Assembly (NCBI GenBank): GCA_036023115.1
Contig: JAYKKT010000041.1
Coordinates: 8,146,001 to 8,210,000, forward strand
Direction of reading: 5' to 3'
Source of the DNA: Brasenia schreberi
Lineage: Eukaryota; Streptophyta; Magnoliopsida; Nymphaeales; Cabombaceae
Length of the DNA stretch: 64,000 nt
This document shows, piece after piece, positions 1-9,507 of the stretch. Numbering within the stretch: position 1 is the stretch's first letter; each line of letters opens with the position of its first letter. Below the pieces are notes generated by a model that did not search any database, was not told where the DNA came from, and worked only from the letters and a program-made list of their open reading frames with translations. The position numbers and the translations under genes were made by a program.

Positions 1-496
1 TTTCTCCATGGCCTGATAATTTCTTTCATAAGCCAATAGAGTTTTCGAAATGTAGTAAATAGCATACTCTTTATGGGTATCATCCTCATATTGAGCTAAT
101 AAAGCACCCAATGCATTCATATGCACAGAAATGTAAAGTAAAAGTGGTTTTCCTTGCTTTGGAGGTTTTAAAACAGGAGGATTAACCAAATATGCTTTTA
201 ATCTTTTGAAAGCTTTTTGGCAATCGTCGTCCGATACAAATTTCACTCCTTTTCTCAAAAGCTTGTTGAAAGGTTTGCATCTCATTGCGAGGTTTGAAAT
301 AAACCTTCTAATCGATTGGAGGCGACCTTGGAGGCTTCGAATTTCAGTTAAGTTGGAGGGTGGAGACATGTCTATGATGGCTCGACACTTAGAGGGGTCG
401 ACTTCAATGCCCCTTTGGCTTACCATAAAACCTAAAAGCTTACCAGATTCTACTCCGAAGACACACTTTTGAGGGTTTAGTTTCACTTTGTAAAGC
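1..496 (-). pseudogene. Element K: RT C-terminus and RNase H fragment
   Basis: Read on the minus strand, this is an open frame from the end of reverse transcriptase into the first RNase H domain of a Tat-type Ty3/gypsy polyprotein. Visible landmarks are QKCVFGVESGKLLGFMVSQ, the connection segment RSLQGRLQSIRRF, PPVLKPPKQGKPLLLYIS and YAIYYISKTLLAYER. The usual first RNase H aspartate position reads H (ISVHMNALGALL), so this RNase H may be catalytically degenerate, as is common where a second RNase H follows. The left end is cut by the window. The right end is cut by insertion of element H at 497, right after AAAGC. The frame is open across the whole piece. Family assignment is firm; element membership is inferred from orientation and the junction. 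Confidence 0.9.
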
Positions 497-2882
497 TGTA
501 GACGCAGAAAGTTTCTGCTTCTGGTTCTTAGGCCTGAAGCAAACCTTTTCGTGTGTCTAAGTTCTAATTAAGGAAAAGGGCGTGCCAGCTAGCTTACCTA
601 AGCTAGCGAAGAGAAATTTAAATCTGACTCCTAACGTGGTGACTGTAAGCAAGCAAGCTCTTTTCATCGCAGACCTTCTTGCACCGATGAGCAAGGGTCA
701 ATCTGTATGCTTAAAAATCGAGTTTTGAAGTATGAGAACCTACGAAAACGTTTTGAGGTGTTTGACTCGAGTTGTTTTTGTATGATTTTCAGATTTTATT
801 TCACGTGAATTTGCACGTGCCTATGTCTTCCTTTTTATCCCTTTTCAGGCCTAACTAGGTGTGTGTTATGAACATGTAACCTAAGTGGGGCAACTTTTGA
901 ATGGGAGTATAGGGTTTGCTTTGATGCAATATGCATCCTAACTCGTGGTATGGCGTATATGCAATGCAACTCACGCAACTCCAAAGGGAAAACCCAAATT
1001 TGAAAGACAATGCCGAAGGGAAATGACTTGTAATGTAAATTGCCAAAGGGAAATTGCGGAAGGGAAATTGCAAAAGGAAAATATGGCTATATCTTAAGAG
1101 CGAAAAGGCTCAATAGTGCAAGTGTGTGCCGTGTATATATGTAAAGACTACGCACACTGCTGAACCTTAAAACCCAAATCTAAAAGACATAGCCGAAAGG
1201 GAAATACTTATAATATATATGGGCCCGAAGGTCGCCAACGTGTTGCGTGGGTGTTGTGTATATATTGAAAGACAACTCACACGACTTAAATGAAACCCAA
1301 ATATAAATTGCAATATGGCCTTAACTAAGGTCTTGGGAGTAAGAGCGAAAGCTCAATGTGTGTGAGTGTATAATTGAAATACTACACACACGACATGAAA
1401 TTAAACCCAAATATAAATTGCAATATGGCCTTAACTAAGGTCTTGGGAGTAAGAGCGAAAGCTCAATGTGTGTGAGTGTATAATTGAAATACTACACACA
1501 CGACATGAAATTAAACCCAAGGAGAATAGAACACGGCCCTTACTTGGGTCTTGCAAATAAGAGCGAAAGCTCAATGTGTGTGAGTGCGAGAATTGAAAGA
1601 CAACACACACAACTTAAGCAAAACCCCACGCAACTTAAAGTATATAAATAAATTTATATCTTAAGGGCTGATTAGGCCCGTGTGTGTTCAAAATCGTGCA
1701 CAACTAAGAGCGAGGTAGGCTCAAGTGCACGTGTGTGTGGGTGTGCCAAGCCACGTTATTACAAGCGGGGGGAGACAATGCTCCGTTATTACAACCCTGT
1801 ATCAAATTTAATTTAACTTAAGCAAGTCTACAAATGAGGACCGAGTTAGGCACTTACGTATAGCTGGTCCGGAGGTGACTTGCTTGAGCTTGGGCTTGGG
1901 CGTAGCCTTGGGCTACAAGAGGGAGCTCCTCGAAATGGCACGGCAAGGGTGTGATTGGACGGGTGAAGCAAGGGTGACGGATGTGGCGCCTTGGGGCTTG
2001 CCGGCTGCTAGGAGGGTGTTGCTGTGGTCTCTTGGGCTGAAGTAGTTAGGGAGGGTCACTAAGGTATAGGGCGGATCCTAGGGAAGGTGGAGCTAAGGGG
2101 TGACTAAGGGGAATGTCTAAGGAAGAGGGTGTAAGGCCGCGGGTGATTGGGTGCAGTCGGCTGTGGCTGGCCGACTAGGAGCAGGTTAGGTGGTGGCCGA
2201 CTAGGGTAGCTAGGGGTGTTTGGGAATGGGAAGGTAGGGTGCTATGGAAGGTGGAGATAAGGGGTGGTTAAAGGAGAGGAAGGGCAGGTCCTAGGGAACA
2301 AGGTAAGGTGGCTGGGGTAGTTAGGGGGTGTCACGAATGGGAAGGTAGGGCAGCAGGTGGTGCGGTTGGGTGTGGTTGAAGGGTGGCGGTTAGTTAGGTG
2401 GTGGCCGGCTGAATGGAGTGGAGACTAGGCTAAGGTAGGGTGCTATGGGGTGGCTGAGAGTGGAGGGGGAGTGAAGATAGGGTGGAGTTAGGATAGGGTA
2501 CTAACCGGATAGGAGAGGGAGGTTGGTGTCCAAGGAGGGCAGCCGGGTGGAAGGAGTGGAGCTGGCCGGGCGACTGTGGTGGCGTGGAATGATGCAGGTC
2601 GGGAGGTAGTGGTGGCGTGGAGTGGTGCAGGCCGGGAGGTAGTGGTGGAGCAGGTGAGAGAAGAGAGCAAGGTGAGAGAGGGCTCGGTTGCCCCAAGGTG
2701 CTGGGGGAAAAGTTGAAAAACCTGCCCATTAGGGGGGGGGGGGTTATAGGTTTTTAAAAGTCGGTTTGGGCTGGTTTTGAGAGGGTGGTTTAGTGGTTAG
2801 GTGGTGGTGGTATGGTGATAAGGTGGGCTGGTTTTTAGGGGGGGCAGATATTTTGTTTTAGGTGGTTTTAGGGATATGGTGT
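497..2882 (-). mobile_element. Element H 3' LTR, first part (minus), split by element A
   Basis: Minus-oriented LTR starting at its outer end with TGTAGACGCAG after the putative target duplication AAAGC (492-496). It carries the usual LTR blocks in reverse order: the palindromic GCTAGC hairpin near 585-605, the G-box pair, the array of about 110-bp repeats around 1150-1620, the TTATTACAAGCGGGGGGAG block near 1755, and a G-rich U3 to 2882. It stops inside U3 at GGTGT, where element A is inserted. The LTR resumes after 40742 with the expected next bases. Total LTR length without A is about 3.5 kb. It contains no real gene; proline- and tryptophan-rich frames in it are composition artefacts. Confidence 0.9.
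2878..2882. repeat. Target-site duplication of element A (GGTGT, left)
   Basis: GGTGT precedes the TGTAAACACC start of element A and is repeated at 40738-40742 just after the TCTACA end of A. The flanking sequence on both sides joins into one continuous minus-strand LTR, which confirms the insertion boundaries. Confidence 0.95.
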
Positions 2883-3366
2883 TGTAAACACCCCGAAATC
2901 CCACGAATTTCTCAAAACAAACCTGGTTTTGTAAAAGCAGCCCCAAAGGGTCATTTTGAGTCTGGAAACCCAGGAGCCTTCCAAGCAACCTGGTATATAT
3001 GTTTTGAACTTTATATTTCAAAAATATATAATATGGCTTTAAAAACCTTTTTAAACATGTTTTTGAAACCCCGAAGCAGCTTGACTTGATCAAGACAGGA
3101 CCAGAAAAGCCAAAGAGAGCCCGGAACTGGAGCACAAGTCAAGCCTAGCACAACAACTCTCACATTAAATCCACCCCCAGGATCTCGAACGTCCAAGACC
3201 CTGTTATCATCAAAACATCATTTGAAGTCATCTTCAGAAGGCGAAAACAGAGGCGGACGATCATGTTGGCGAAGACCCAACGCAGACGGAGTACTGATGC
3301 TGTCAGACCCCGTACAAACCGTTCGTTTCGAACACAGCCCGAAGGAGTCAGAATTCAGTTTGGATT

Positions 3367-3465
3367 GGATCTGGACCATATATATCCAGATCCCAAACCA
3401 AACCCATGTGTGGACTTGGATTTGGATTTGGATCTAGAGATCCAATCCAATATCCATATCCATGG
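3367..3465 (+). repeat. U3 cluster of GGAT/ATCC inverted repeats
   Basis: Bases 3367-3393 form a 9-bp perfect stem (GGATCTGGA / TCCAGATCC) around CCATATATA. A second imperfect inverted repeat, GGATTTGGAT...ATCCAATCC, follows, then ATATCCATATCCATGG. The cluster recurs in every A-type LTR in the window (for example 7005-7110, 37835-37935, 44785-44890, 52305-52395, and in reverse at 30270-30375, 41255-41360 and 61665-61770). It could be a cruciform-prone or factor-binding region; the function is inference. Confidence 0.75.
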
Positions 3466-3715
3466 CCCACATCACCTTCTCATAAATGGAGGTGGGGCCC
3501 ACTTGAATTTCACGTGGGATTATGGGCATGAGAGAGAGTGGGGGAGGATAAGAAATGAGTGTGTTGTAATTAAGCTTGACTTGTGTGTCAAGTTTGGGGT
3601 TAATCATGTGGGTTAGCCTAGTTAACATGGGTTTAAGCTTGTAATTAGCCAAAACCTAACCTAGGGCTGCACCAACATGATATGATTAGGGTCTATGGGT
3701 CATGCAAAGGGAGCT

Positions 3716-4035
3716 CCTTAATCCAATCCTAACCGAAAACACCTAATCCTAGCCTTTTACCCTAATCCCGTCCTAATCCTAGCCTAATCACCTAACCCAC
3801 TTCCCTAATCCCGGCCTAATCCTAACCTAATCACCTAACCCACTTCCCTAATCCCGGCCTAATCCTAACCTAATCACCTAACCCACTTCCCTAATCCTTC
3901 CCTAAACCTAGGTTAATTTCTCTAAACCTAACCTAATCCTAGCCTAATCACCTAACCCACCTCACTAAACCTCACCCCAAAACCAACCCACCTAGCTAAA
4001 CCCTAAACCTCTAAACCACCCCACCTAAACCTAGC
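3716..4035 (+). repeat. Telomere-like degenerate CCTAA array in U3
   Basis: A run of units such as CCTAATCCTAGCCTAATCACC and CTAACCCACTTCCCTAATCC, with CCCTAAACCT near its end. A unit of about 45 bp ending ...ACCCACTTC is repeated three times here and only twice in the 3' LTR. The plant telomere unit CCCTAAA occurs only sporadically, so this is not a telomere. Equivalent arrays lie at about 7376-7640, 38186-38470, 45141-45420 and 52645-52895, and reversed at 29740-30020, 40750-41000 and 61120-61400. Confidence 0.8.
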
Positions 4036-4167
4036 ACACCATCTACCCAAAACCCTTATGAAAATATCTGGCCCTACCCTAATACCAGCCCACCTTATCA
4101 CCACACCACCCCTACCTAAACCACCTAACCACTATCCTAATACCAGCCCCAACCGACTTTTACAGCC

Positions 4168-4177
4168 CTATATAAAC
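4168..4177 (+). promoter_or_regulatory. LTR TATA box, element A 5' LTR
   Basis: CTATATAAAC is followed at once by a C-run/G-run palindrome (CCCCCCTAAGGGGCGGG) and a pyrimidine-rich stretch. The same TATA-plus-palindrome arrangement occurs in all A-type LTRs although surrounding bases differ, so this is the likely RNA polymerase II core promoter. Transcription would start roughly 30 bp downstream, which is inferred. Confidence 0.7.
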
Positions 4178-5285
4178 CCCCCCTAAGGGGCGGGTTTTCC
4201 CATCTTCTCTCATCCCTTTCCAGCCCAACCGAGCCCAGCCACTCCCAACCGGGCCTTCCACCTGCACCACAGCCAGCCACCACCTTGCTCCACCTGCTCC
4301 ACCACACCCCAGCTGGCCAACCACCTGTCGCCACCACTCCCTTCAGCTGAACCATCCACCTCACCTGCCCGGCTGCTCCTCTTCCATCCACCGCCTCTCT
4401 TTAACACCGGTTAGTACCCCATACTCCACTCCACCTCTTCTTCGCTCCCCCTCCACTCCCATCCACCTACACCACCACCACATCACCCTAACACTAGCCA
4501 CCCTCCATCCTACCCATTCGGCCACACCCCAGCCACTCCAACCACCCGTCATTATCTAGACACCCTAGCTACACCCGGCCACTCCACTTAACTCCCTAAG
4601 ACCCACCTTATCACCTTACCACAGCCGACCACTACCTTATCCCATACCCTAGCTAGCTCCCTTCCCTTCCATGCCACCCATAGCCACCTTAGCCACCACC
4701 ACCACCGAGTCTCCCTTAGTCGGCCACTCCAACCGACTGTCACCTGTCCATTCGGCCAACCACCCGCCAACCTTAGGTACTCCCTTAGACACTCCTTTAG
4801 GCTCCCCCTTAGTGCCATACTTCCTAACATTACAACCTCCCTTAGTGACCCTACTTAGTCACTTTAGCCCCACACACCAAGGCAGCCCCCATCCTAGCAG
4901 TCGGCCACCTTCGAAGCACCCCTCCCGTGCACCTAAGCCGTCCGGCCAGTAGCCCCTCTTGCCGTTCAACTCCGCGGAGCTCCCTCTTGCAGCCCAAGGC
5001 GAAGGCCAAGCCCACGCTCAAGCAAGGCATCTTCGGACCAGCTATTAGTAAGTGCCTAACTCGGTCCTTAGTTGTATACTTGCTTAAAATTTAATTCGAT
5101 ACGGGGTTGTAATAACGGAGCATAGTCTCCCCCGCTTGTAATAATGTGGCTTGGCACACCCACACACACGTGCACTCTCTTAGTCGTGCACGATTTTGAA
5201 CACACACGGGCCTAATCAGTCCCTAGTACATAAATATATATATATATTTTAGCTTACGTAGGGTTTTGCTTAAGTTGGGTGTGTT

Positions 5286-5790
5286 GTCTTTCAATTCAAG
5301 CACGCACACACATTGAGCCTTCGCTCTTATTTGAAAGACCCAAGTAAGGGCCGTGCTATACTATTTGGGTTTTATTTTATGTCGTGTGTGTAAGTCTTTC
5401 AATTCAAGCACTCACACACATTGAGCCTTCACTCTTATTTGAAAGACCCAAGTAAGGGCCGTGCTATATTATTTGGGTTTCATTTCATGTCGTGTGTGTC
5501 AGTCTTTCAATTCAAGCACTCACACACATTGAGCCTTCGCTCTTATTTGTAAGACCCAAGTAAGGGCCGTGTTATACTATTTGGGTTAAATTTCATGTTG
5601 TGTGCGTAGTACTTCAATTCAAGCACTCACACACATTGAGCTTTCGCTCTTATTCCCAAGACCTTAATCATGGCTATACTGCAAGTTATATTTGGGTTTT
5701 ATTTCATGTCGTGTGTGTAAGTCTTTCAATTCAAGCACGCACCCACATTGAGCCTTCGCTCTTATTTGCAAGACCCGAGTAAGGGCCCAT
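5286..5790 (+). repeat. Array of about 110-bp repeats in R/U5 (five units)
   Basis: Each unit has the order CTTTCAATTCAAGCACTCAC, ACACATTGAGCYTTCGCTC, TTATTTGNAAGACCCAAGTA, AGGGCC, then a TTTGGGTTTNATTTCATG stretch and GTCGTGTGTG. Units differ by point changes and by two alternative middle blocks (AAGACCCAAGTAAGGGCC and AAGACCTTAATCAAGGCC). Copy number differs between LTRs, pointing to expansion and contraction by unequal exchange or template slippage. Arrays also occur at about 8500-8890, 39725-40215, 46665-47060 and 54135-54640 and, reversed, at 1150-1620, 34840-35150 and 59560-60065. Confidence 0.85.
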
Positions 5791-6040
5791 ATATATACCT
5801 TATATACATATCTCCCTTCGGAATTTACATTACAAGTCATTTCCCTTCGGCATTGTCTTTACATTCGGGTTTTCCCTTTGGAGTAGCATGAGTTTGCATT
5901 GCATCTACGCCATACCACGAGGTAGGACGCATATTGCATCGAAGCAAGCCCCGTACTCCCGCTCAAATTCACCCCATGTAGTGGAGTGTTCATAACACAC
6001 ACCTAGGTGGCCCATAAAGGGATAAAAAGAAAGACTTAGG

Positions 6041-6058
6041 CACGTGCAAATCCACGTG
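6041..6058 (+). promoter_or_regulatory. Twin CACGTG G-box motifs in the LTR
   Basis: Two CACGTG hexamers are separated by six bases (CAAATC). The pair is preserved in nearly all LTR copies in the window, including minus-oriented ones (for example at 34436-34453 and 59262-59279). CACGTG is the core bound by plant bZIP and bHLH factors. Since the pair lies downstream of the TATA box, a role in transcription is only possible, not shown. Confidence 0.5.
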
Positions 6059-6164
6059 ATCTAAAACCTACAATCGCACTAAAAAGACCCGAATCAAACA
6101 CCTCGAACCGCTTTCGTAGGCTTTTTCTACCCTAAACTCGATTTTTAAAGCGTATAGACTGACC

Positions 6165-6182
6165 CTTGCACGTCGGTGCAAG
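6165..6182 (+). promoter_or_regulatory. U5 hairpin 1 (7-bp stem, 4-base loop)
   Basis: CTTGCAC-GTCG-GTGCAAG forms a perfect 7-bp stem with a 4-base loop. In other LTR families of this window the stem sequence changes on both arms while pairing is kept: CTTGAGC-ATCG-GCTCAAG in LTR-3 (17937-17954, reverse) and CTTGAGC-GCCG-GTTCAAG in B (28734-28751). This supports a structure formed in the RNA leader. Confidence 0.7.
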
Positions 6183-6251
6183 AAGGTCTGCGACGACAAG
6201 AGCTCACTTGCTCACAGTCGCCACGTTAAAGTCAGGTTAAAATATATCTTT

Positions 6252-6271
6252 GCTAGCTTAGGTAAGCTAGC
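6252..6271 (+). promoter_or_regulatory. U5 hairpin 2, GCTAGC palindrome
   Basis: GCTAGCTTA-GG-TAAGCTAGC is a perfect 9-bp inverted repeat with a 2-base centre, about 100 bases before the LTR end. B carries a different but still self-complementary sequence at the same place (GTTAGTTT-TGGT-AAACTAAC at 15678-15697). It is followed by a TGGCACGCC-like sequence resembling the start of the primer-binding site. In this copy that reads TGTCACGCC. Confidence 0.7.
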
Positions 6272-6376
6272 TGTCACGCCCTGTTTATACAAATAGGCCT
6301 TAGACACACGAGAGGATCTGCTCCAGACCCTGAGAAGCCAAAGGGGAGGCGGGGATTTTCCTGCGTCTACAGAGAT

Positions 6377-6394
6377 TGGCACGCCCGGTGGGAC
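6377..6394 (+). promoter_or_regulatory. Primer-binding site of element A
   Basis: TGGCACGCCCGGTGGGAC begins five bases after the 5' LTR. A leading TGG pairs with the CCA end of a tRNA primer for minus-strand DNA synthesis. I do not identify the tRNA. The site is directly followed by GTGAGT, a good donor-splice match. Confidence 0.85.
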
Positions 6395-6490
6395 GTGAGT
6401 CTTTCAAAAGTCGAGTTAGGTCTAGAAGCTTGCGAAAAATTTTGTTAAAAAGGTGTTGTTTTTAACTTTGTTTTCTTTACTTGTACTTAG
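6395..6490 (+). other. Candidate leader intron between primer site and gag
   Basis: The segment starts GTGAGT right after the primer site and ends TTTCTTTACTTGTACTTAG, a pyrimidine-rich acceptor-like sequence, 96 nt in all. The same layout is seen in D (47870-47961) and E (55244-55336). B lacks the GT (it reads CTTGAGT). The gag ATG lies about 25 bases beyond the acceptor. It may simply be leader sequence; splicing is inferred from motifs only. Confidence 0.3.
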
Positions 6491-6520
6491 GAAATTTTGA
6501 AAAAGCTTGAAAAGCATGTC

Positions 6521-9507
6521 TGTAAACACCCCGAAATCCCACGAATTTCTCGAAATCCACCTTGTTTTGTAAAAACAGCCCCAAAGGGCTATTTTGAGTC
6601 TGGAAACCCAGGAGCCTTCCAGACAACCATGTACATATGTTTTGAACTTTGTATTTCAAAAAATATATAATGTGGCTTTAAAAACCTTTTAAAACACGTT
6701 TTTGAAACCCCGAAGCAGCTTGGCCTAAATCCAGACAGGACCAGAAAAGCTAAGGAGAGCTCAGAACCGGAGCACATGTCGAGCCTGGCACAACAACTCT
6801 CATCATATCAAATCCACCTCCAGGATCTCGAATGTCCAAGACCCTATTATCATCAAAACATCATTTGAAGTCATCTCCGGAAGGCGAAAACAGAGGTAGA
6901 CGATCATGTTGGCGAAGACCCAACGCAGACGGAGTACTGATGCTGTCAGACCCCGTACAAACCGTTCATTTTGAACACAGCCCGAAGGAGTCATAATTCA
7001 GTTTGGATTGGATCTAGACCATATATATCCAGATCCCAAACCAAACCCATGTGTGGACTTGGATTTGGATTTGGATCCAGAGATCCAATCCAATATCCAT
7101 ATCCATGGCCCACATCACCTTCTCATAAATGGAGGTGGGGCCCACTTGAATTTCACGTGGGATTATGGGCATGAGAGAGCGTGGGAGAGGATAAGAAATG
7201 AGTGTGTTGTAATTAAGCATGACTTGTGTGTCAAGTTTGGGGTTAATCATGTGGGTTAGCCTAGTTAACATGGGTTTAAGCTTGTAATTAGCCAAAACCT
7301 AACCTAGGGCTGCACCAACATGATATGATTAGGGTCTATGGGTCATGCAAAGGGAGCTCCTTAATCCAATCCTAACCGAAAACACCTAATCCTAGCCTTT
7401 TACCCTAATCCTGTCCTAATCCTAGCCTAATCACCTAACCCACTTCCCTAATCCCGGCCTAATCCTAGCCTAATCACCTAACCCACTTCCCTAATCCTTC
7501 CCTAAACCTAGGTTAATTTCCCTAAACCTAACCTAATCCTAGCCTAATTACCTAACCCACCTCACTAAACCTCACCCCAAAACCAACCCACCTAGCTAAA
7601 CCCTAAACCTCTAAACCACCCCACCTAAACCTAGCACACAATCTACCCAAAACCCCTTGTATTTAAAATATCTGGCCCTACCCAAAACCAACCCACCTTA
7701 TCACCACACCACCACACCCTAGACCACCTTACCACCTCCTCAAAACCAGCCCCACCGCCCTTCAAAAAAGCTATAAACCCCCCCCCCTAGGGGGCGGGTT
7801 TTTCAGCTTTTGGGTCCTCCACTTCTAGCCGATCTTCTCTCATCCCTTTCCATCCCCTTCCAGCCACAGCCAGCCGGGTCTTCCACCTGCACCACAGCCA
7901 GCCACCACCGTGCTCCACCTCCTCCACCACACCCCAGCCAGCCAACCGCCTGTCGCCTCCACTTCCATCCGGCCGAACCCTCCATTTCAACCACCCGGTC
8001 GCTCCCCTTCCATCCGTCACCGCCTCTTCATTCGGTAAGTACCCCATCCTTTAACCTACCTCTTCTTCGCTCCCCCTCCACTCTCAACCACCTACACCAC
8101 CGCCACATCATCCCAACACCACCTACCTGCCATCACCGACTTCCCCTAGTCACACCCGACCACTCCATTTAACCCCCTAAGACTTACCCATATCACCTCA
8201 CCACAGCCGGCCACCACCTTACCCCATACCCTAGCTAGCTCCCTTCCCATCCACGCCACCCATAGCCACCCTAGCAACCACCACAACTAAGTCTCCCTTA
8301 GTCGGCCACTCCCACCGACTGTCACATACCTATTCGGCCAACCACCCGCCAACCCGCCAACCAGCCCCTTAGTCGGCCACACACATGCACTCTCTTAGTC
8401 GTACACGATTTTGAACACACACGGGCCTAATCAGCCCCTAGTACATAAATATATATATATATATTTTAACTTATGTAGGGTTTTGCTTAAGTTGGGTGTA
8501 TAAGTCTTTCAATTCAAGCACTCACACACATTGAGCCTTCGCTCTTATTTGTAAGACCCAAGTAAGGGTCGTGTTATACTATTTGGGTTTCATTTCATGT
8601 TGTGTGCGTAGTACTTCAATTCAAGCACTCACACACATTGAGCCTTCGCTCTTATTTGTAAGACCCAAGTAAGGGTCATGTTATACTATTTGGGTTTAAT
8701 TTCATGTTGTGTGCGTAGTACTTCAATTCAAGCACTCACACACATTGAGCTTTCGCTCTTATTCCCAAGAACTTAATCAAGGTCATATTGCAAGTTATAT
8801 TTGGGTTTTATTTCATGTCGTGTGTGTAAGTCTTTCAATTCAAGCACGCACCCACATTGAGCCTTCGCTCTTATTTACAAGACCCGAGTAAGGGCCCATA
8901 TATACCTTATATACATATCTCCCTTCGGCATTTACATTACAAGTCATTTCCCTTCGGTTATTTCCCTTCGGTTATTTCCCTTCGGCATTGTCTTTACATT
9001 CGGGTTTTCCCTTTGGAGTAGCGTGAGTTTGCATTGCATCTATGCCATACCACGAGGTAGGACGCATATTGCATCGAAGCAAGCCCCATACTCCCACTCA
9101 AATTCGACCCATGTAGTGGAGTGTTCATAACACACACCTAGGTGGCCCATAAAGGGATAAAAAGAAAGACTTAGGCACGTGCAAATCCACGTGATCTAAA
9201 ATCTGCAGTCGCATTAAAAAGACCCGAATCAAACACCTCGAACCGCTTTCGTAGGCTTTTCCTACCCTAAACTCGATTTTTAAAGCGTACAAACTGACCC
9301 TTACGCGTCGGTGCAAGAAGGTCTGCGACGACAAGAGCTCACTTGCTCACAGTTGCCACGTTAGAAGTCAGGATAAAATATATCTTCTCTAGCTTAGGTA
9401 AGCTAGCTAGCACGCCCTGTTTATACAAATAGGCCTTAGACGCACGAGAGGATCCGCTCCAGGCCTTGAGAAGCCAAAGGGGAGGCAGGGATTTTCCTGC
9501 ATCTACA
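6521..9507 (+). mobile_element. Solo LTR-1, inserted on the gag start codon of A
   Basis: A single A-type LTR (TGTAAACACC...TGCATCTACA, about 2.99 kb) flanked by the 5-bp duplication ATGTC at 6516-6520 and 9508-9512. No internal element sequence remains, so it is the product of LTR-LTR recombination. It keeps the GGAT/ATCC cluster, the telomere-like array, a TATA box at 7772-7777 followed by a C/G palindrome, repeat units (about 8500-8890), G-boxes and end hairpins. A block of roughly 0.4 kb corresponding to about 4780-5160 of A's 5' LTR is missing near 8375. It separates A's primer site and leader from its gag. No gene inside. Confidence 0.94.

Larger units (their letters stand above)
2883..6371 (+). 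mobile_element. Element A 5' LTR
   Basis: About 3.49 kb, from TGTAAACACCCCG to TGCGTCTACA (4-bp terminal inverted repeat TGTA/TACA). In order it holds a U3 block rich in GGAT/ATCC inverted repeats (about 3367-3465), a telomere-like CCTAA array (3716-4035), a TATA box at 4168, a pyrimidine-rich leader with many CCACC runs, an array of about 110-bp repeats (5286-5790), a twin G-box (6041-6058), and two hairpins (6165-6182 and 6252-6271) close to the end. It contains no protein gene. Confidence 0.93.

Noticed and set aside
2430..2729. Proline/histidine-rich frames on the minus strand (also 4671-4952, 7810-8172, 45538-45955, 53046-53432)
   Set aside because: They fall in CCACC-rich LTR leader sequence, differ between copies by frame, and have no domain; composition artefacts.
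3222..3616. Frames with runs such as WIWIWI or DLDLDLD (also 7008-7259, 37660-38087, 44648-44976)
   Set aside because: Translation of the GGATTT/GGATCT inverted-repeat cluster in U3; not protein genes.
3716..4035. True telomeric or interstitial telomere tract
   Set aside because: CCCTAAA units are sparse and degenerate, and the array occurs at the same offset in every A-type LTR; it is part of the LTR.
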